DNA of 16,093 nucleotides from Fidelibacterota bacterium (lineage in GTDB: Bacteria; Fidelibacterota; Fidelibacteria; Fidelibacterales; Fidelibacteraceae), in contig JAOZRH010000007.1 of the NCBI GenBank assembly GCA_029931905.1, forward strand, positions 414 to 16,506, written 5' to 3'. The position numbers and the translations under genes are program-made. The notes beneath the pieces are model-generated. The model did not search any database. It was not told where the DNA came from and saw only the letters and a list, made by a program, of their open reading frames with translations. Of the stretch, positions 1 to 6,699 are shown piece by piece. Each line of letters begins with the position of its first letter. The stretch's first letter is position 1.

Positions 1-1332
1 ACAACGGCTTACATATCCAGAACAGTCAACACCTTCTACATCACTATCATTTACTGCCTTATTTCCATCTAAACCAGATGTTTGCATATCACCTGCTTTT
101 TGTCCACTTGATATTCCAGTATTAAACTCTGAAAGCAAAGAATAACCACCCCATTGATACGGAACACTTGTATTTGAACCAATAACCCATCCTCCAGAAT
201 AATTATTATAGGAAGGTGTTTTTACTGAGGCACCACTTAATGTTTCTACACCATTTGTTTTATTAGTACTACTTCCCGTCCATTCACAAACAATATAACT
301 ATTTGCTGTTGCTAGAGCTTCTGCAGGGGTAACACTTCCTGTTATTTTGGATTTTTTTTTTAGGTTTGGAAGTGAAATGTCAAAAGGATATTCAAATTCG
401 TTAAAGTGATATGATTGTTTCAGATTTTCTGGATATTCAATTGTTGGAGCAGTATCGGAAAATTTATTTTTGTATTTCCATTTGATAATATGAATTCCTT
501 CTTTTGCAGAAATCATTTGAAATAAATTTCCATTTTTATCAACTTCAAATTCTTTGAAAATATGTGTAAATGCAATATTTGGTAAATTAAATTTTGCTTT
601 CAATTCTCCATTATCATTCATCAAATAAATATATCTTGCAACTTTCAACGGCACTTGTTGAGTGATTTGTTCAATTAAAAAATATTTAAATCCTTCTGGA
701 GTTGCACCAATATATTGTATCATTCCGAGATTATTTACAGAAATTTGATACGATGATTTGTCAGCAAGTTGAACTTCTGCAATCTGTGAATTTTTTCTGA
801 TTGTTTTAATTTGTCCATTTTGTCCATCTGGAATTCCATCAACTTCCTGCAATGAATTTCCTTTTTGAAGTGCATTTATTTTCAGTGTCGTTAATTTATT
901 CGTAGAAAGAGAAATTTGTCCAATTTCATTTTTTCTCATATCTGAAATTAAAATTTTTGGCGATGTAGTTGAGTAGTGATTTATTACAGTACTTTTATTC
1001 ATTTTGTGAACTGTATTTTTACTTAAAATGTAATAATCATTTTCATTTTGCCATAAAATATCATCAGCATTATAAAACGGAATATCAACAGCTTTTTCAA
1101 ATGTTTTATTATTAAATAATTTTACTTTTTGATTTTGAGCATCTAAAATAATAATATTTTCATCTACAATATTAAATGAAGTCGGTCCATATTGTCCACC
1201 CGGAGCTACTCTATATTTTACATTTTCAATATTTTTTCCCCACGGAACAAATAATTTTTCCTCATATTCAAATTGTCCAAATACAATTGTAGTTGCTACT
1301 ATTATTATTAAAAAGGTCTTAAACAATTTCAT
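1..1332 (-). CDS. Secreted propeller-like protein with NlpC/P60-like cysteine-peptidase domain (partial, C-terminus off the left edge)
   Basis: I translated this reading frame by hand. It starts at ATG 1330-1332 behind an AGGAG five bases upstream and stays open for 444 codons to the window edge, so the C-terminus is missing. Residues 1-20 form a typical signal peptide: Lys near the start, a hydrophobic core, then a small residue and Gln (VFGQ). Residues about 25-320 consist of short beta-strand-like repeats with phrases such as LDAQNQKVKLF and EVDKNGNLFQM, which suggest an NHL- or propeller-type scaffold; I cannot count the blades. After a lysine-rich linker (325-327), residues 335-444 contain YQWGG and then GVDCSGYVSRC, which matches the YxWGG...DCSGxV signature of NlpC/P60 peptidases. 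C437 would be the nucleophile. The expected His lies beyond the window. Probable role: export to the periplasm or cell surface and cleavage of peptidoglycan or another amide. The substrate is unknown. It lies downstream of tRNA-Leu on the same strand. Confidence 0.75.
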   Translation of the reverse strand, partial: MKLFKTFLIIIVATTIVFGQFEYEEKLFVPWGKNIENVKYRVAPGGQYGPTSFNIVDENIIILDAQNQKVKLFNNKTFEKAVDIPFYNADDILWQNENDYYILSKNTVHKMNKSTVINHYSTTSPKILISDMRKNEIGQISLSTNKLTTLKINALQKGNSLQEVDGIPDGQNGQIKTIRKNSQIAEVQLADKSSYQISVNNLGMIQYIGATPEGFKYFLIEQITQQVPLKVARYIYLMNDNGELKAKFNLPNIAFTHIFKEFEVDKNGNLFQMISAKEGIHIIKWKYKNKFSDTAPTIEYPENLKQSYHFNEFEYPFDISLPNLKKKSKITGSVTPAEALATANSYIVCEWTGSSTNKTNGVETLSGASVKTPSYNNYSGGWVIGSNTSVPYQWGGYSLLSEFNTGISSGQKAGDMQTSGLDGNKAVNDSDVEGVDCSGYVSRC

Positions 1333-1373
1333 TTTTTCTCCTTTTGCCCAAATTTTCTGTTTATTTAATTTAG

Positions 1374-1455
1374 TACAGCTGGGGAGACTTGAACTCCCAC
1401 ACCTTACGGCATATGATCCTAAATCATACGTGTCTGCCAATTCCACCACAGCTGC
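1374..1455 (-). tRNA. tRNA-Leu (anticodon UAG)
   Basis: The minus strand folds into a class II tRNA. The seven-base acceptor arm GCAGCTG pairs with CAGCTGT, with one G-U at the end, and is followed by discriminator A. The D region GTGGAATTGGCAGACAC is typical of leucine tRNAs. The anticodon arm TATGA-TTTAGGA-TCATA gives anticodon TAG. A long variable arm of GCC-GTAA-GGT type follows, and then the T arm GGGAG-TTCAAGT-CTCCC. It would read CUA and, by wobble, other CUN leucine codons. CCA is not encoded, since ACTA follows the acceptor stem, so a CCA-adding enzyme is needed. It sits between deoC and the secreted peptidase gene on the same strand, with its own promoter candidate just upstream. 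Confidence 0.95.
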
Positions 1456-1467
1456 AAATATCCGTTA

Positions 1468-1496
1468 AATATAATTATTGTTTATTAATAAATCAA
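1468..1496 (-). promoter_or_regulatory. Putative sigma-70-type promoter of tRNA-Leu
   Basis: Read on the minus strand, TTGATT (1491-1496) and TATATT (1468-1473) are separated by exactly 17 bases. Transcription would start near 1461, only a few bases before the mature tRNA 5' end at 1455. The position and spacing fit a dedicated tRNA promoter. The -35 box lies in a short palindrome (AAATCAATTGATTT). Confidence 0.55.
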
Positions 1497-1524
1497 TTGA
1501 TTTCTTTCTAATTTTGAAAAATAT

Positions 1525-2181
1525 TTATGAAATAATTTTTATACCTGCCGAAGCCCCTAATCTACTTGCACCTGCTTCAATCATCGCAATCGCATCTTCA
1601 TAAGAATGAATCCCGCCTGATGCTTTCACTTTCATTTTTTTACCAATAACTTTTTTCATCAATTTTACATCATCAATTTTTGCACCACCACTTGAAAAAC
1701 CTGTTGATGTTTTTACAAAAGTTGCACCAGCTTTTTTCGATAATTCGCATGCTTTTATCTTTTCAGACTCGGTTAATAAACAAGTTTCAATTATTACTTT
1801 TACACATTTCCCATTTGAAGCTTCTACAACGGACTTAATATCTTGGTAAACATTTTCATAATCACCAAATTTCAACAATCCAATATTAATTACCATATCT
1901 AATTCATCAGCACCATCTTTTACGGCTTGAATTGCTTCAGATTGTTTAATTATTGTAGTATTCGCTCCAAGTGGAAATCCGATTACAGTACATACCTTTA
2001 CTGACGAATCTTTTAATTTATCAGCACAAAGATTTACATAACAAGGATTTATACAAACAGAGGCAAAATTATATTTATCTGCTTCTACACATAATTTTTC
2101 AATATCATTTACAGTTGCCGTTTGTTTTAATAATGTATGATCAATATATTTTGCGACTTCTTTTTTTGAAATATTGCTCAT
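1525..2181 (-). CDS. deoC: Deoxyribose-phosphate aldolase
   Basis: DeoC cleaves 2-deoxy-D-ribose 5-phosphate into glyceraldehyde 3-phosphate and acetaldehyde in the cytoplasm, so that deoxynucleoside sugar can be used for energy. The 218 residues match the usual short bacterial form. The family landmarks are all present: IDHTLLK at the N-terminus, ELDMVINIG (D95), FVKTSTGFSSGGA with the Schiff-base lysine K157, KVKASGGI with the proton-relay lysine K186, and a terminal RLGASAGIKI. Residue roles come from the characterised E. coli enzyme. The ATG at 2181 has a GAGGT about seven bases upstream. The gene lies 10 bp after the phosphohexomutase stop, so the two are probably co-transcribed. No deoA or deoB is adjacent; the preceding phosphohexomutase might supply phosphopentomutase-like activity, but that is only a guess. 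Confidence 0.96.
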   Translation of the reverse strand: MSNISKKEVAKYIDHTLLKQTATVNDIEKLCVEADKYNFASVCINPCYVNLCADKLKDSSVKVCTVIGFPLGANTTIIKQSEAIQAVKDGADELDMVINIGLLKFGDYENVYQDIKSVVEASNGKCVKVIIETCLLTESEKIKACELSKKAGATFVKTSTGFSSGGAKIDDVKLMKKVIGKKMKVKASGGIHSYEDAIAMIEAGASRLGASAGIKIIS

Positions 2182-2191
2182 TTTTTTACCT

Positions 2192-3550
2192 CTACTTAAT
2201 TATTTCATCAATTTCAGAAACAAATCTTTTTCCTAATTTGCCAGCTTCTTCTTGGCTAGATGCCTCACTATATACCCTTAAAATCGGTTCAGTATTTGAT
2301 TTTCGAATATGTACCCAGCTGTTTTCATAAGATATTTTTATTCCATCAACTGTGTTGATGTTTTCATTTTTATACTTTTCTTTCAAATTTTCAATAATTT
2401 TATCTTTAGAATAATCACCAATTTCAGCTTTCATCTTATTAATTCTAAATTGTGGTAATTTTTTGTATTTTTCACTCAATTTTTCATCACCATTCGCAAG
2501 AAATTGCAATATTAGTGCTGTACCAACTAAAGAATCACGACCTAAATGTGAATCAGGTAAAATAATTCCGCCGTTACCTTCACCACCAATAACCGCACTT
2601 GTTTCTCTCATTTTCTTTGATACATTAATCTCACCAATTGCTGTTCTTAAAACTTTTGCATCATATAATTCTGCAATTTTATCAACTGCAAGTGTTGTAG
2701 ATAAATTTGTTACAACTATCGGATTATCAGTTTTAGTTTTTTCTAATACCGTTTTTAATGACATTACTAAAGTATATTCTTCTGAAAGATATTTTCCATT
2801 TTCATCTACAATTGCCAATCTATCAGCATCAGGATCTACAGCCATTCCAATATCTGCGCCACTTTGTTTTACTTTTTCTAATAAATCAGTTAAATTTTCT
2901 GGCAATGGTTCTGGGATATGTGGAAAATATCCATCTGGTTTACAATTTACCTTTATCACTTCACAACCCATAGTTTCCAATAATCTTGGTAATGCAATTG
3001 CTCCACCGCCATTAACAGCATCAATTACAACTTTAAAATGTTTGGAACGAATTTTTTCCAAATCTAAGTATGGAATTTGTAGAATATTTTCAATGTGCTC
3101 ATTAATTGCATCAGAATAATTTGAAATACTACCAAATTCGCCACTTTTCTTAAAACTTATATTATCTTCTTTTGTAAATTTTAATACATCTGTCACCTGA
3201 TCTGCATCTAAAAACAATCCACTCGGATCAATAAATTTAATTCCATTCCAAGGAAATGGATTATGACTTGCAGTAATTACAATACCACCTGAAGCTTCAA
3301 ATTTTTCTGTTAATAACTGAACAGTCGGTGTTGGAACAATTCCTACATCAATAATATCAAAACCCATCCATGCTAAAGTACTAGAAAAAATATCTGCAAT
3401 AACCTTACCTGAAGGACGAGAATCTCTACCAATAATTATTGTTCCTTGTTTAGCCCATTTTCCAAATCCACTTGCATAACTAACGATTTTTTTGGGATTC
3501 AAACTAGTTCCAATTACTCCCCTAATCCCAGAAATTGATTCAACTAACAT
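2192..3550 (-). CDS. glmM: Alpha-D-phosphohexomutase, GlmM/phosphomannomutase-like
   Basis: A cytoplasmic enzyme that moves phosphate between C1 and C6 of a hexose phosphate through a phosphoserine. All four landmarks of the superfamily are present: TASHNP with active-site S95, the metal loop DPDADR (239-244), the sugar-recognition loop GEGNGG (323-328), and the phosphate-binding RKSNTEPILRVYSEA (416-430). The GEGNGG loop is the form seen in archaeal and FCB-type GlmM/PMM proteins rather than the GExSGH of E. coli GlmM. The best guess is glucosamine-6-P to glucosamine-1-P for cell-wall precursors, but mannose or glucose phosphates cannot be excluded. I place the start at ATG 3548-3550 because GAGG lies six bases before it. 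A TTG four codons upstream extends the frame to 3562 but lacks a ribosome site. The protein has 452 residues. deoC follows after 10 bp. Confidence 0.88.
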   Translation of the reverse strand: MLVESISGIRGVIGTSLNPKKIVSYASGFGKWAKQGTIIIGRDSRPSGKVIADIFSSTLAWMGFDIIDVGIVPTPTVQLLTEKFEASGGIVITASHNPFPWNGIKFIDPSGLFLDADQVTDVLKFTKEDNISFKKSGEFGSISNYSDAINEHIENILQIPYLDLEKIRSKHFKVVIDAVNGGGAIALPRLLETMGCEVIKVNCKPDGYFPHIPEPLPENLTDLLEKVKQSGADIGMAVDPDADRLAIVDENGKYLSEEYTLVMSLKTVLEKTKTDNPIVVTNLSTTLAVDKIAELYDAKVLRTAIGEINVSKKMRETSAVIGGEGNGGIILPDSHLGRDSLVGTALILQFLANGDEKLSEKYKKLPQFRINKMKAEIGDYSKDKIIENLKEKYKNENINTVDGIKISYENSWVHIRKSNTEPILRVYSEASSQEEAGKLGKRFVSEIDEIIK

Positions 3551-3569
3551 AATAAACCTCAATTAATTA

Positions 3570-3598
3570 ATTATAAATTAAAAAAAACATCCGATTAA
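3570..3598 (-). promoter_or_regulatory. Candidate promoter for the phosphohexomutase gene, overlapping the rpsU terminator
   Basis: On the minus strand a perfect TATAAT lies at 3570-3575, about 20 bases before the ATG at 3550. A weak -35 (TTAATC, 3593-3598) is 17 bases upstream and falls inside the rpsU terminator hairpin. The -10 match is good and the -35 poor, so this is tentative. Confidence 0.35.
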
Positions 3599-3609
3599 AT
3601 CGGATGTTT
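3577..3609 (-). terminator. Intrinsic terminator after rpsU
   Basis: The minus strand forms an 11-bp stem, AAACATCCGAT (3585-3595) with ATCGGATGTTT (3599-3609), and a 3-base loop. It continues into eight T residues (3580-3587, three of them within the stem). This is a textbook rho-independent terminator, 25 bases after the rpsU stop. It would separate rpoD-rpsU from the downstream glmM-deoC group. Confidence 0.88.
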
Positions 3610-3633
3610 AATAAAGATATCAAATTTTTAAAA

Positions 3634-3843
3634 TTAAAATTCGACATCATATTTTGATAATCTTTCCATTCTTTTAATTCTACGAATTGCTTTAGCTTTT
3701 GCTACTCTACGATTTTGACTTGGTTTAATAAAATAAGCATTTTTATGAATATCTTTTATAATACCTGCTTTTTCAAATTTCTTTTTAAACCTTCTTAAAG
3801 CTCTTTCTAAATTTTCATTATCATGAACTGTAACTTGAATCAT
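3634..3843 (-). CDS. rpsU: 30S ribosomal protein S21
   Basis: S21 is a small basic protein of the 30S subunit, placed near the 3' end of 16S rRNA, where it helps mRNA selection and initiation. The 69 residues show the family pattern: VTVHDNENLERALRRFKKKFEKAG at the start, then an Arg/Lys-rich helical tail (RRVAKAKAIRRIKRMERL). The ribosome-binding site GGAGGTGA, about eight bases before the ATG, is the strongest in the window. It follows rpoD by 35 bp on the same strand and precedes a strong terminator, so rpoD-rpsU looks like a two-gene unit. In many bacteria rpsU, dnaG and rpoD form one operon; here the order is rpoD then rpsU, and dnaG is absent from the window. Confidence 0.96.
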   Translation of the reverse strand: MIQVTVHDNENLERALRRFKKKFEKAGIIKDIHKNAYFIKPSQNRRVAKAKAIRRIKRMERLSKYDVEF

Positions 3844-3878
3844 CTTTTAATCTCACCTCCAATCACCAGTTTTATTTT

Positions 3879-4772
3879 TTATCCTAAATAGGATTTTAGT
3901 CTTTTACTTCTCGATTTATGTTGCAATCTACGAATTGCTTTTTCTTTAATTTGTCTAACTCTTTCACGAGTCAAATTAAATTCTTCTCCAATTTCATTTA
4001 AAGTTAATGCATATTCTCTACCAATTCCAAAATACATTTTAATTACATTACTTTCTCTTTCTTCTAATGTAGATAAAACAGCTTCAATTTCTGATTCTAA
4101 TGATTCTTCCATTAATGGTTCTTCAGGATTTTCCTGACCATTATCTACAATAACATTAATAAGTGAATTTTTTTCACCATCTTTAAAAGGAGCATCCAAC
4201 GAATGATGTCTTTTTGCAATTCTTACTGCATCGGATATTTCACTTGGTTTTACACCTAATTTATTAGCAATTTCTGATACATTTGGTGTTCTCTCATTAC
4301 GCCCTTCAATTTCTTCAGCTGCTCTACTAATTTTACTAATTGTACCAACTCTATTTAAAGGTAAACGAACAATTCTACTATGTTCAGCTAATGCCTGTAA
4401 AATTGATTGTCTAATCCACCATACCGCATAAGAAATAAATTTGAAACCACGAGTTTCATCAAATCTTTCGGCGGCTTTCATCAAACCCAAGTTACCTTCA
4501 TTGATTAAATCGGTTAATGGCAATCCCTGTCCCTGATAATCTTTTGCCACACTAACAACAAATCGCAAATTTGATTCGCATAAAATTCTTAATGCATCTC
4601 TATCGCCTTCTTTAACTCTTTTAGCAATTTTTATTTCATCTTTTGGAGATAATGGCTCGAAATGTCCAATCTCATCAAGATATTTACTTAATGCTCTATT
4701 TGCATCATTTCTTTGTTTAACTTTTCTCTTTTTTAATCTTTTTACTTCTTTCTTTTCTTCTTTTTTTACCAT
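3879..4772 (-). CDS. rpoD: Primary RNA polymerase sigma factor (RpoD/SigA type, short form)
   Basis: A sigma-70 family subunit that directs RNA polymerase to promoters. At 297 residues it lacks region 1.1 and the long non-conserved insert of E. coli RpoD, as is usual in the Bacteroidetes/Chlorobi group. A lysine-rich tail (1-23) is followed by region 1.2 (about 24-56, LSKYLDEIGHFEPLSPKDE). Region 2 (57-135) includes LINEGNLGLMKAAERFD and the -10-reading, melting helix SYAVWWIRQSILQALAEHSR. Region 3 spans about 136-215. Region 4 carries the -35-reading helix-turn-helix LTLNEIGEEFNLTRERVRQIKEKAIRRLQ (257-285). The strength of the 1.2, 2.3 and 2.4 motifs makes a primary (group 1) sigma more likely than an alternative one. 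The start ATG at 4772 has GAGG four bases upstream. It is divergent from yicC, with promoter candidates at 4801-4829 and 4845-4871. Confidence 0.93.
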   Translation of the reverse strand: MVKKEEKKEVKRLKKRKVKQRNDANRALSKYLDEIGHFEPLSPKDEIKIAKRVKEGDRDALRILCESNLRFVVSVAKDYQGQGLPLTDLINEGNLGLMKAAERFDETRGFKFISYAVWWIRQSILQALAEHSRIVRLPLNRVGTISKISRAAEEIEGRNERTPNVSEIANKLGVKPSEISDAVRIAKRHHSLDAPFKDGEKNSLINVIVDNGQENPEEPLMEESLESEIEAVLSTLEERESNVIKMYFGIGREYALTLNEIGEEFNLTRERVRQIKEKAIRRLQHKSRSKRLKSYLG

Positions 4773-4800
4773 TTGTCCTCATTTAAATTGCTCAGTCTCA

Positions 4801-4829
4801 ATTATACAAAAAAAAAATAATAAATACAA
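4801..4829 (-). promoter_or_regulatory. Putative promoter of rpoD-rpsU (proximal)
   Basis: On the minus strand, TTGTAT (4824-4829) and a perfect TATAAT (4801-4806) are 17 bases apart. The predicted start lies near 4794, giving a leader of about 20 bases before the rpoD ATG. The spacer contains a run of ten T residues (4808-4817 on the plus strand as A). Confidence 0.55.
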
Positions 4830-4844
4830 ATATTTTCTATATTA

Positions 4845-4871
4845 ATTATATCATTTCTTTTATTAAATCAA
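4845..4871 (-). promoter_or_regulatory. Second, distal promoter candidate for rpoD
   Basis: On the minus strand, TTGATT (4866-4871) and a perfect TATAAT (4845-4850) are separated by 15 bases, which is shorter than the optimum of 16-18. The same TTGATT -35 box recurs in the yicC and tRNA promoter candidates. It may be a second rpoD promoter. Confidence 0.35.
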
Positions 4872-4880
4872 GGTTTTTGT

Positions 4881-4908
4881 TTGATTTATCCCATAATTTT
4901 CTTATACT
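4881..4908 (+). promoter_or_regulatory. Putative promoter of the yicC-lnt gene cluster
   Basis: TTGATT (4881-4886) and TATACT (4903-4908) are 16 bases apart. Transcription would start around 4915, about 20 bases before the yicC start at 4937, leaving room for the AGGAG at 4925-4929. It is back-to-back with the rpoD promoters. It is the only clear promoter seen for the following ten genes. Confidence 0.55.
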
Positions 4909-4936
4909 ATCAACTCAAAATGAGAGGAGAAATATT

Positions 4937-5812
4937 TTGAAGAGTATGACAGGATTTGGGCGATATGCAAGCGAATATAATGGAAAAAAAATTCATGTAG
5001 AAATTAGCTCTATTAACAGTCGCTATTTAAATATTGTTTATAGTTTTTCACAAGAATTGAAATTTTTACAAGAAGATGTAAATAATTTATTAAAAAAAGA
5101 AATATCTAGAGGAAAAGTATCTTATAATTTATTTTTTTCTAATTCTGACACTCCAATTATCAACAGAACAATAAATAAAGATGTTTTAAAAAATTACATA
5201 AACGAATTACGATTAATAAAAGATGAATTCAATATTGTTAGCGATTTAAATATTTCAGATCTAATTCAATTGCCAGACATTTTTTTAACAAATGCAGATG
5301 AGTTAAACAATAAAGATTTTGTACAAGAAGTATTATCCTGTACAAAAGGTGCTTTACAAAATTTAATTGAAATGCAAACAAAAGAAGGCGAATTCATAAA
5401 AAATTCTTTTAAAAACATTCTAAATAATATTGAAAAAGAAAATATTAGTATTATTAAATTACAAAAAGAAAATGTTTCTGAACATTTTGACAAATTAAGA
5501 AGTAGAGTTACAAAATTATTAATAAATAAAAAAATTGAACAAAAATCTCTAGAACAAGAAATAGTTCTGCTGGCAGATAAATTAGACATTTCTGAAGAAA
5601 ATGAAAGATTATCAAGCCATATTCAACAATTTAATGATTATTTAGATTATAATGAAAATGTTGGTAAAAGATTAACTTTTCTTTTACAGGAAATGCTTAG
5701 AGAAATAACCACAATTGGAAATAAAGTTAACTCTTCGGAAATATCACAAAAAGTCGTGGAATTAAAAAATCAACTAGAAATATTAAGAGAACAATGTCAA
5801 AACATTCAATAA
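4937..5812 (+). CDS. yicC: YicC family protein (endoribonuclease family, UPF0701)
   Basis: A conserved cytoplasmic protein; the E. coli member has been characterised as an endoribonuclease acting on RNA, and I infer the same general role here. The N-terminal signature is KSMTGFGRY followed by HVEISSINSRYLN. A coiled, Lys/Glu-rich middle comes next, and then the C-terminal DUF1732 block: VGKRLTFLLQEMLREITTIGNK, EISQKVVELKNQLEILREQ and terminal QNIQ. I choose the TTG at 4937, giving 291 residues and the usual start MKSMTGFG, because AGGAG lies seven bases upstream. The frame is open back to 4877, but the extra residues have no family counterpart and cover the promoter. The ATG at 4946 is too far from the ribosome site. 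In place of the usual Asn-His in the N-terminal block there is Asn-Ser. The 3' end overlaps gmk by 19 bp, a pairing common across bacteria. Confidence 0.92.
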   Translation: MKSMTGFGRYASEYNGKKIHVEISSINSRYLNIVYSFSQELKFLQEDVNNLLKKEISRGKVSYNLFFSNSDTPIINRTINKDVLKNYINELRLIKDEFNIVSDLNISDLIQLPDIFLTNADELNNKDFVQEVLSCTKGALQNLIEMQTKEGEFIKNSFKNILNNIEKENISIIKLQKENVSEHFDKLRSRVTKLLINKKIEQKSLEQEIVLLADKLDISEENERLSSHIQQFNDYLDYNENVGKRLTFLLQEMLREITTIGNKVNSSEISQKVVELKNQLEILREQCQNIQ

Positions 5813-6372
5813 GTGGATTGTTAGTAATTTTTGCTGCATATAGTGGGGCTGGAAAAACAACAATTATAAAAAAATTATTAGAAAAAAATAAGAATTGGAA
5901 ATTTTCTGTTTCTGCTACTACAAGAAAAAAAAGAAATTATGAAATAGATGGTAAAGATTACCACTTCCTTTCATCTAACGAATTTGAAAAATTGTTAAAA
6001 TCAAACAATTTAGTTGAATATGAAAATGTACATGGAGAATATTACGGAACTCCGAAAAAACAGATAACAGATGCACTTAACAATAAAGAAGTACTGATAC
6101 TTGATTTAGATGTTTTGGGGGCACTAAATGTAAAAAAACAATTCCCAGACACTTCAATAACAATTTTCATAGATATCCCAAATGAAGAATTACTCGTGCA
6201 GAGATTAAATAAAAGAGCTACAGAATCACAAGAGTTAATAGAAAAAAGACTTTTACGAATATCATTGGAAAAAGAAAAAAAAGAAAGCTTTGATTTTATC
6301 GTAATTAATGATAAATTAATTAGTTGTATGAATCAAGTTGAAGAAATAATTAAAAAAAATATGATACTATAA
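5794..6372 (+). CDS. gmk: Guanylate kinase
   Basis: Gmk converts GMP and ATP to GDP and ADP in the cytoplasm, the only route for recycling GMP to GTP. The 192 residues are slightly shorter than the E. coli enzyme (207). The P-loop is AAYSGAGKTT (K21). GMP-binding elements follow: SVSATTRKKR with two arginines, then EIDGKDYHF, then EYENVHGEYYGTP. The lid and C-terminal region carries RATESQELIEKRL. Two places differ from the commonest sequence: the P-loop begins Ala-Tyr rather than Gly-Pro, and the conserved DVQGA reads DVLGA. The Ala resembles Bacteroidetes enzymes. The catalytic Lys and GMP ligands are intact, so I expect activity. The ATG at 5794 overlaps the end of yicC by 19 bp, and rpoZ follows 17 bp later. 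Confidence 0.95.
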   Translation: MSKHSISGLLVIFAAYSGAGKTTIIKKLLEKNKNWKFSVSATTRKKRNYEIDGKDYHFLSSNEFEKLLKSNNLVEYENVHGEYYGTPKKQITDALNNKEVLILDLDVLGALNVKKQFPDTSITIFIDIPNEELLVQRLNKRATESQELIEKRLLRISLEKEKKESFDFIVINDKLISCMNQVEEIIKKNMIL

Positions 6373-6389
6373 ATTAAGGAGAAATAAAT

Positions 6390-6671
6390 ATGTCACCAAT
6401 CAATCAATTAGACAAAAATGAAAAACAAGACATTTTTGAAGCGATTACAGTCATTGCGAAAAGAGCAAGACAAATAAATCAAGAAAGAGCAGAAAAATAT
6501 CCAATAAAATCCTATATTTCTGACGAAGAAGGCGAAGAATATTCTGAATACAAAAATATCGACTTTTCTAGTTTTGATAAACCAACAACTATTGCAATGG
6601 AAGAATTCAAAAATGGTAAAATAAAATTCGGTTATAAATCAGATAAAGAAAAAACTACAGAAGAAATTTAA
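6390..6671 (+). CDS. rpoZ: RNA polymerase omega subunit
   Basis: Omega is the smallest core subunit and helps fold and bind the beta-prime subunit. In E. coli it also forms part of one (p)ppGpp-binding site. The 93 residues contain the two family blocks: FEAITVIAKRARQINQE (about 16-32) and, after an acidic loop rich in Glu and Ser (45-60), KPTTIAMEEFKNGKIKFGY (64-82). This longer, acidic form resembles those of the Chlorobi/Bacteroidetes group. The ribosome site AAGGAG lies about nine bases before the ATG. It sits between gmk and coaBC, and a relA/spoT gene follows further down the same cluster. Confidence 0.9.
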   Translation: MSPINQLDKNEKQDIFEAITVIAKRARQINQERAEKYPIKSYISDEEGEEYSEYKNIDFSSFDKPTTIAMEEFKNGKIKFGYKSDKEKTTEEI

Positions 6672-6699
6672 CACCAATTAAGTACTTTATAAAATTCAG

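Noticed and set aside
2463..3119. A 218-codon plus-strand frame antisense to glmM
   Set aside because: It covers conserved phosphohexomutase motifs on the other strand, and its own translation shows no domain. It is long because the AT-rich coding strand rarely gives stops in that phase.
4877..4936. An N-terminal extension of yicC by 20 residues from a TTG at 4877
   Set aside because: It would cover the promoter candidate, has no ribosome site, and family members begin at KSMTGFG, which matches the TTG at 4937 with AGGAG upstream.
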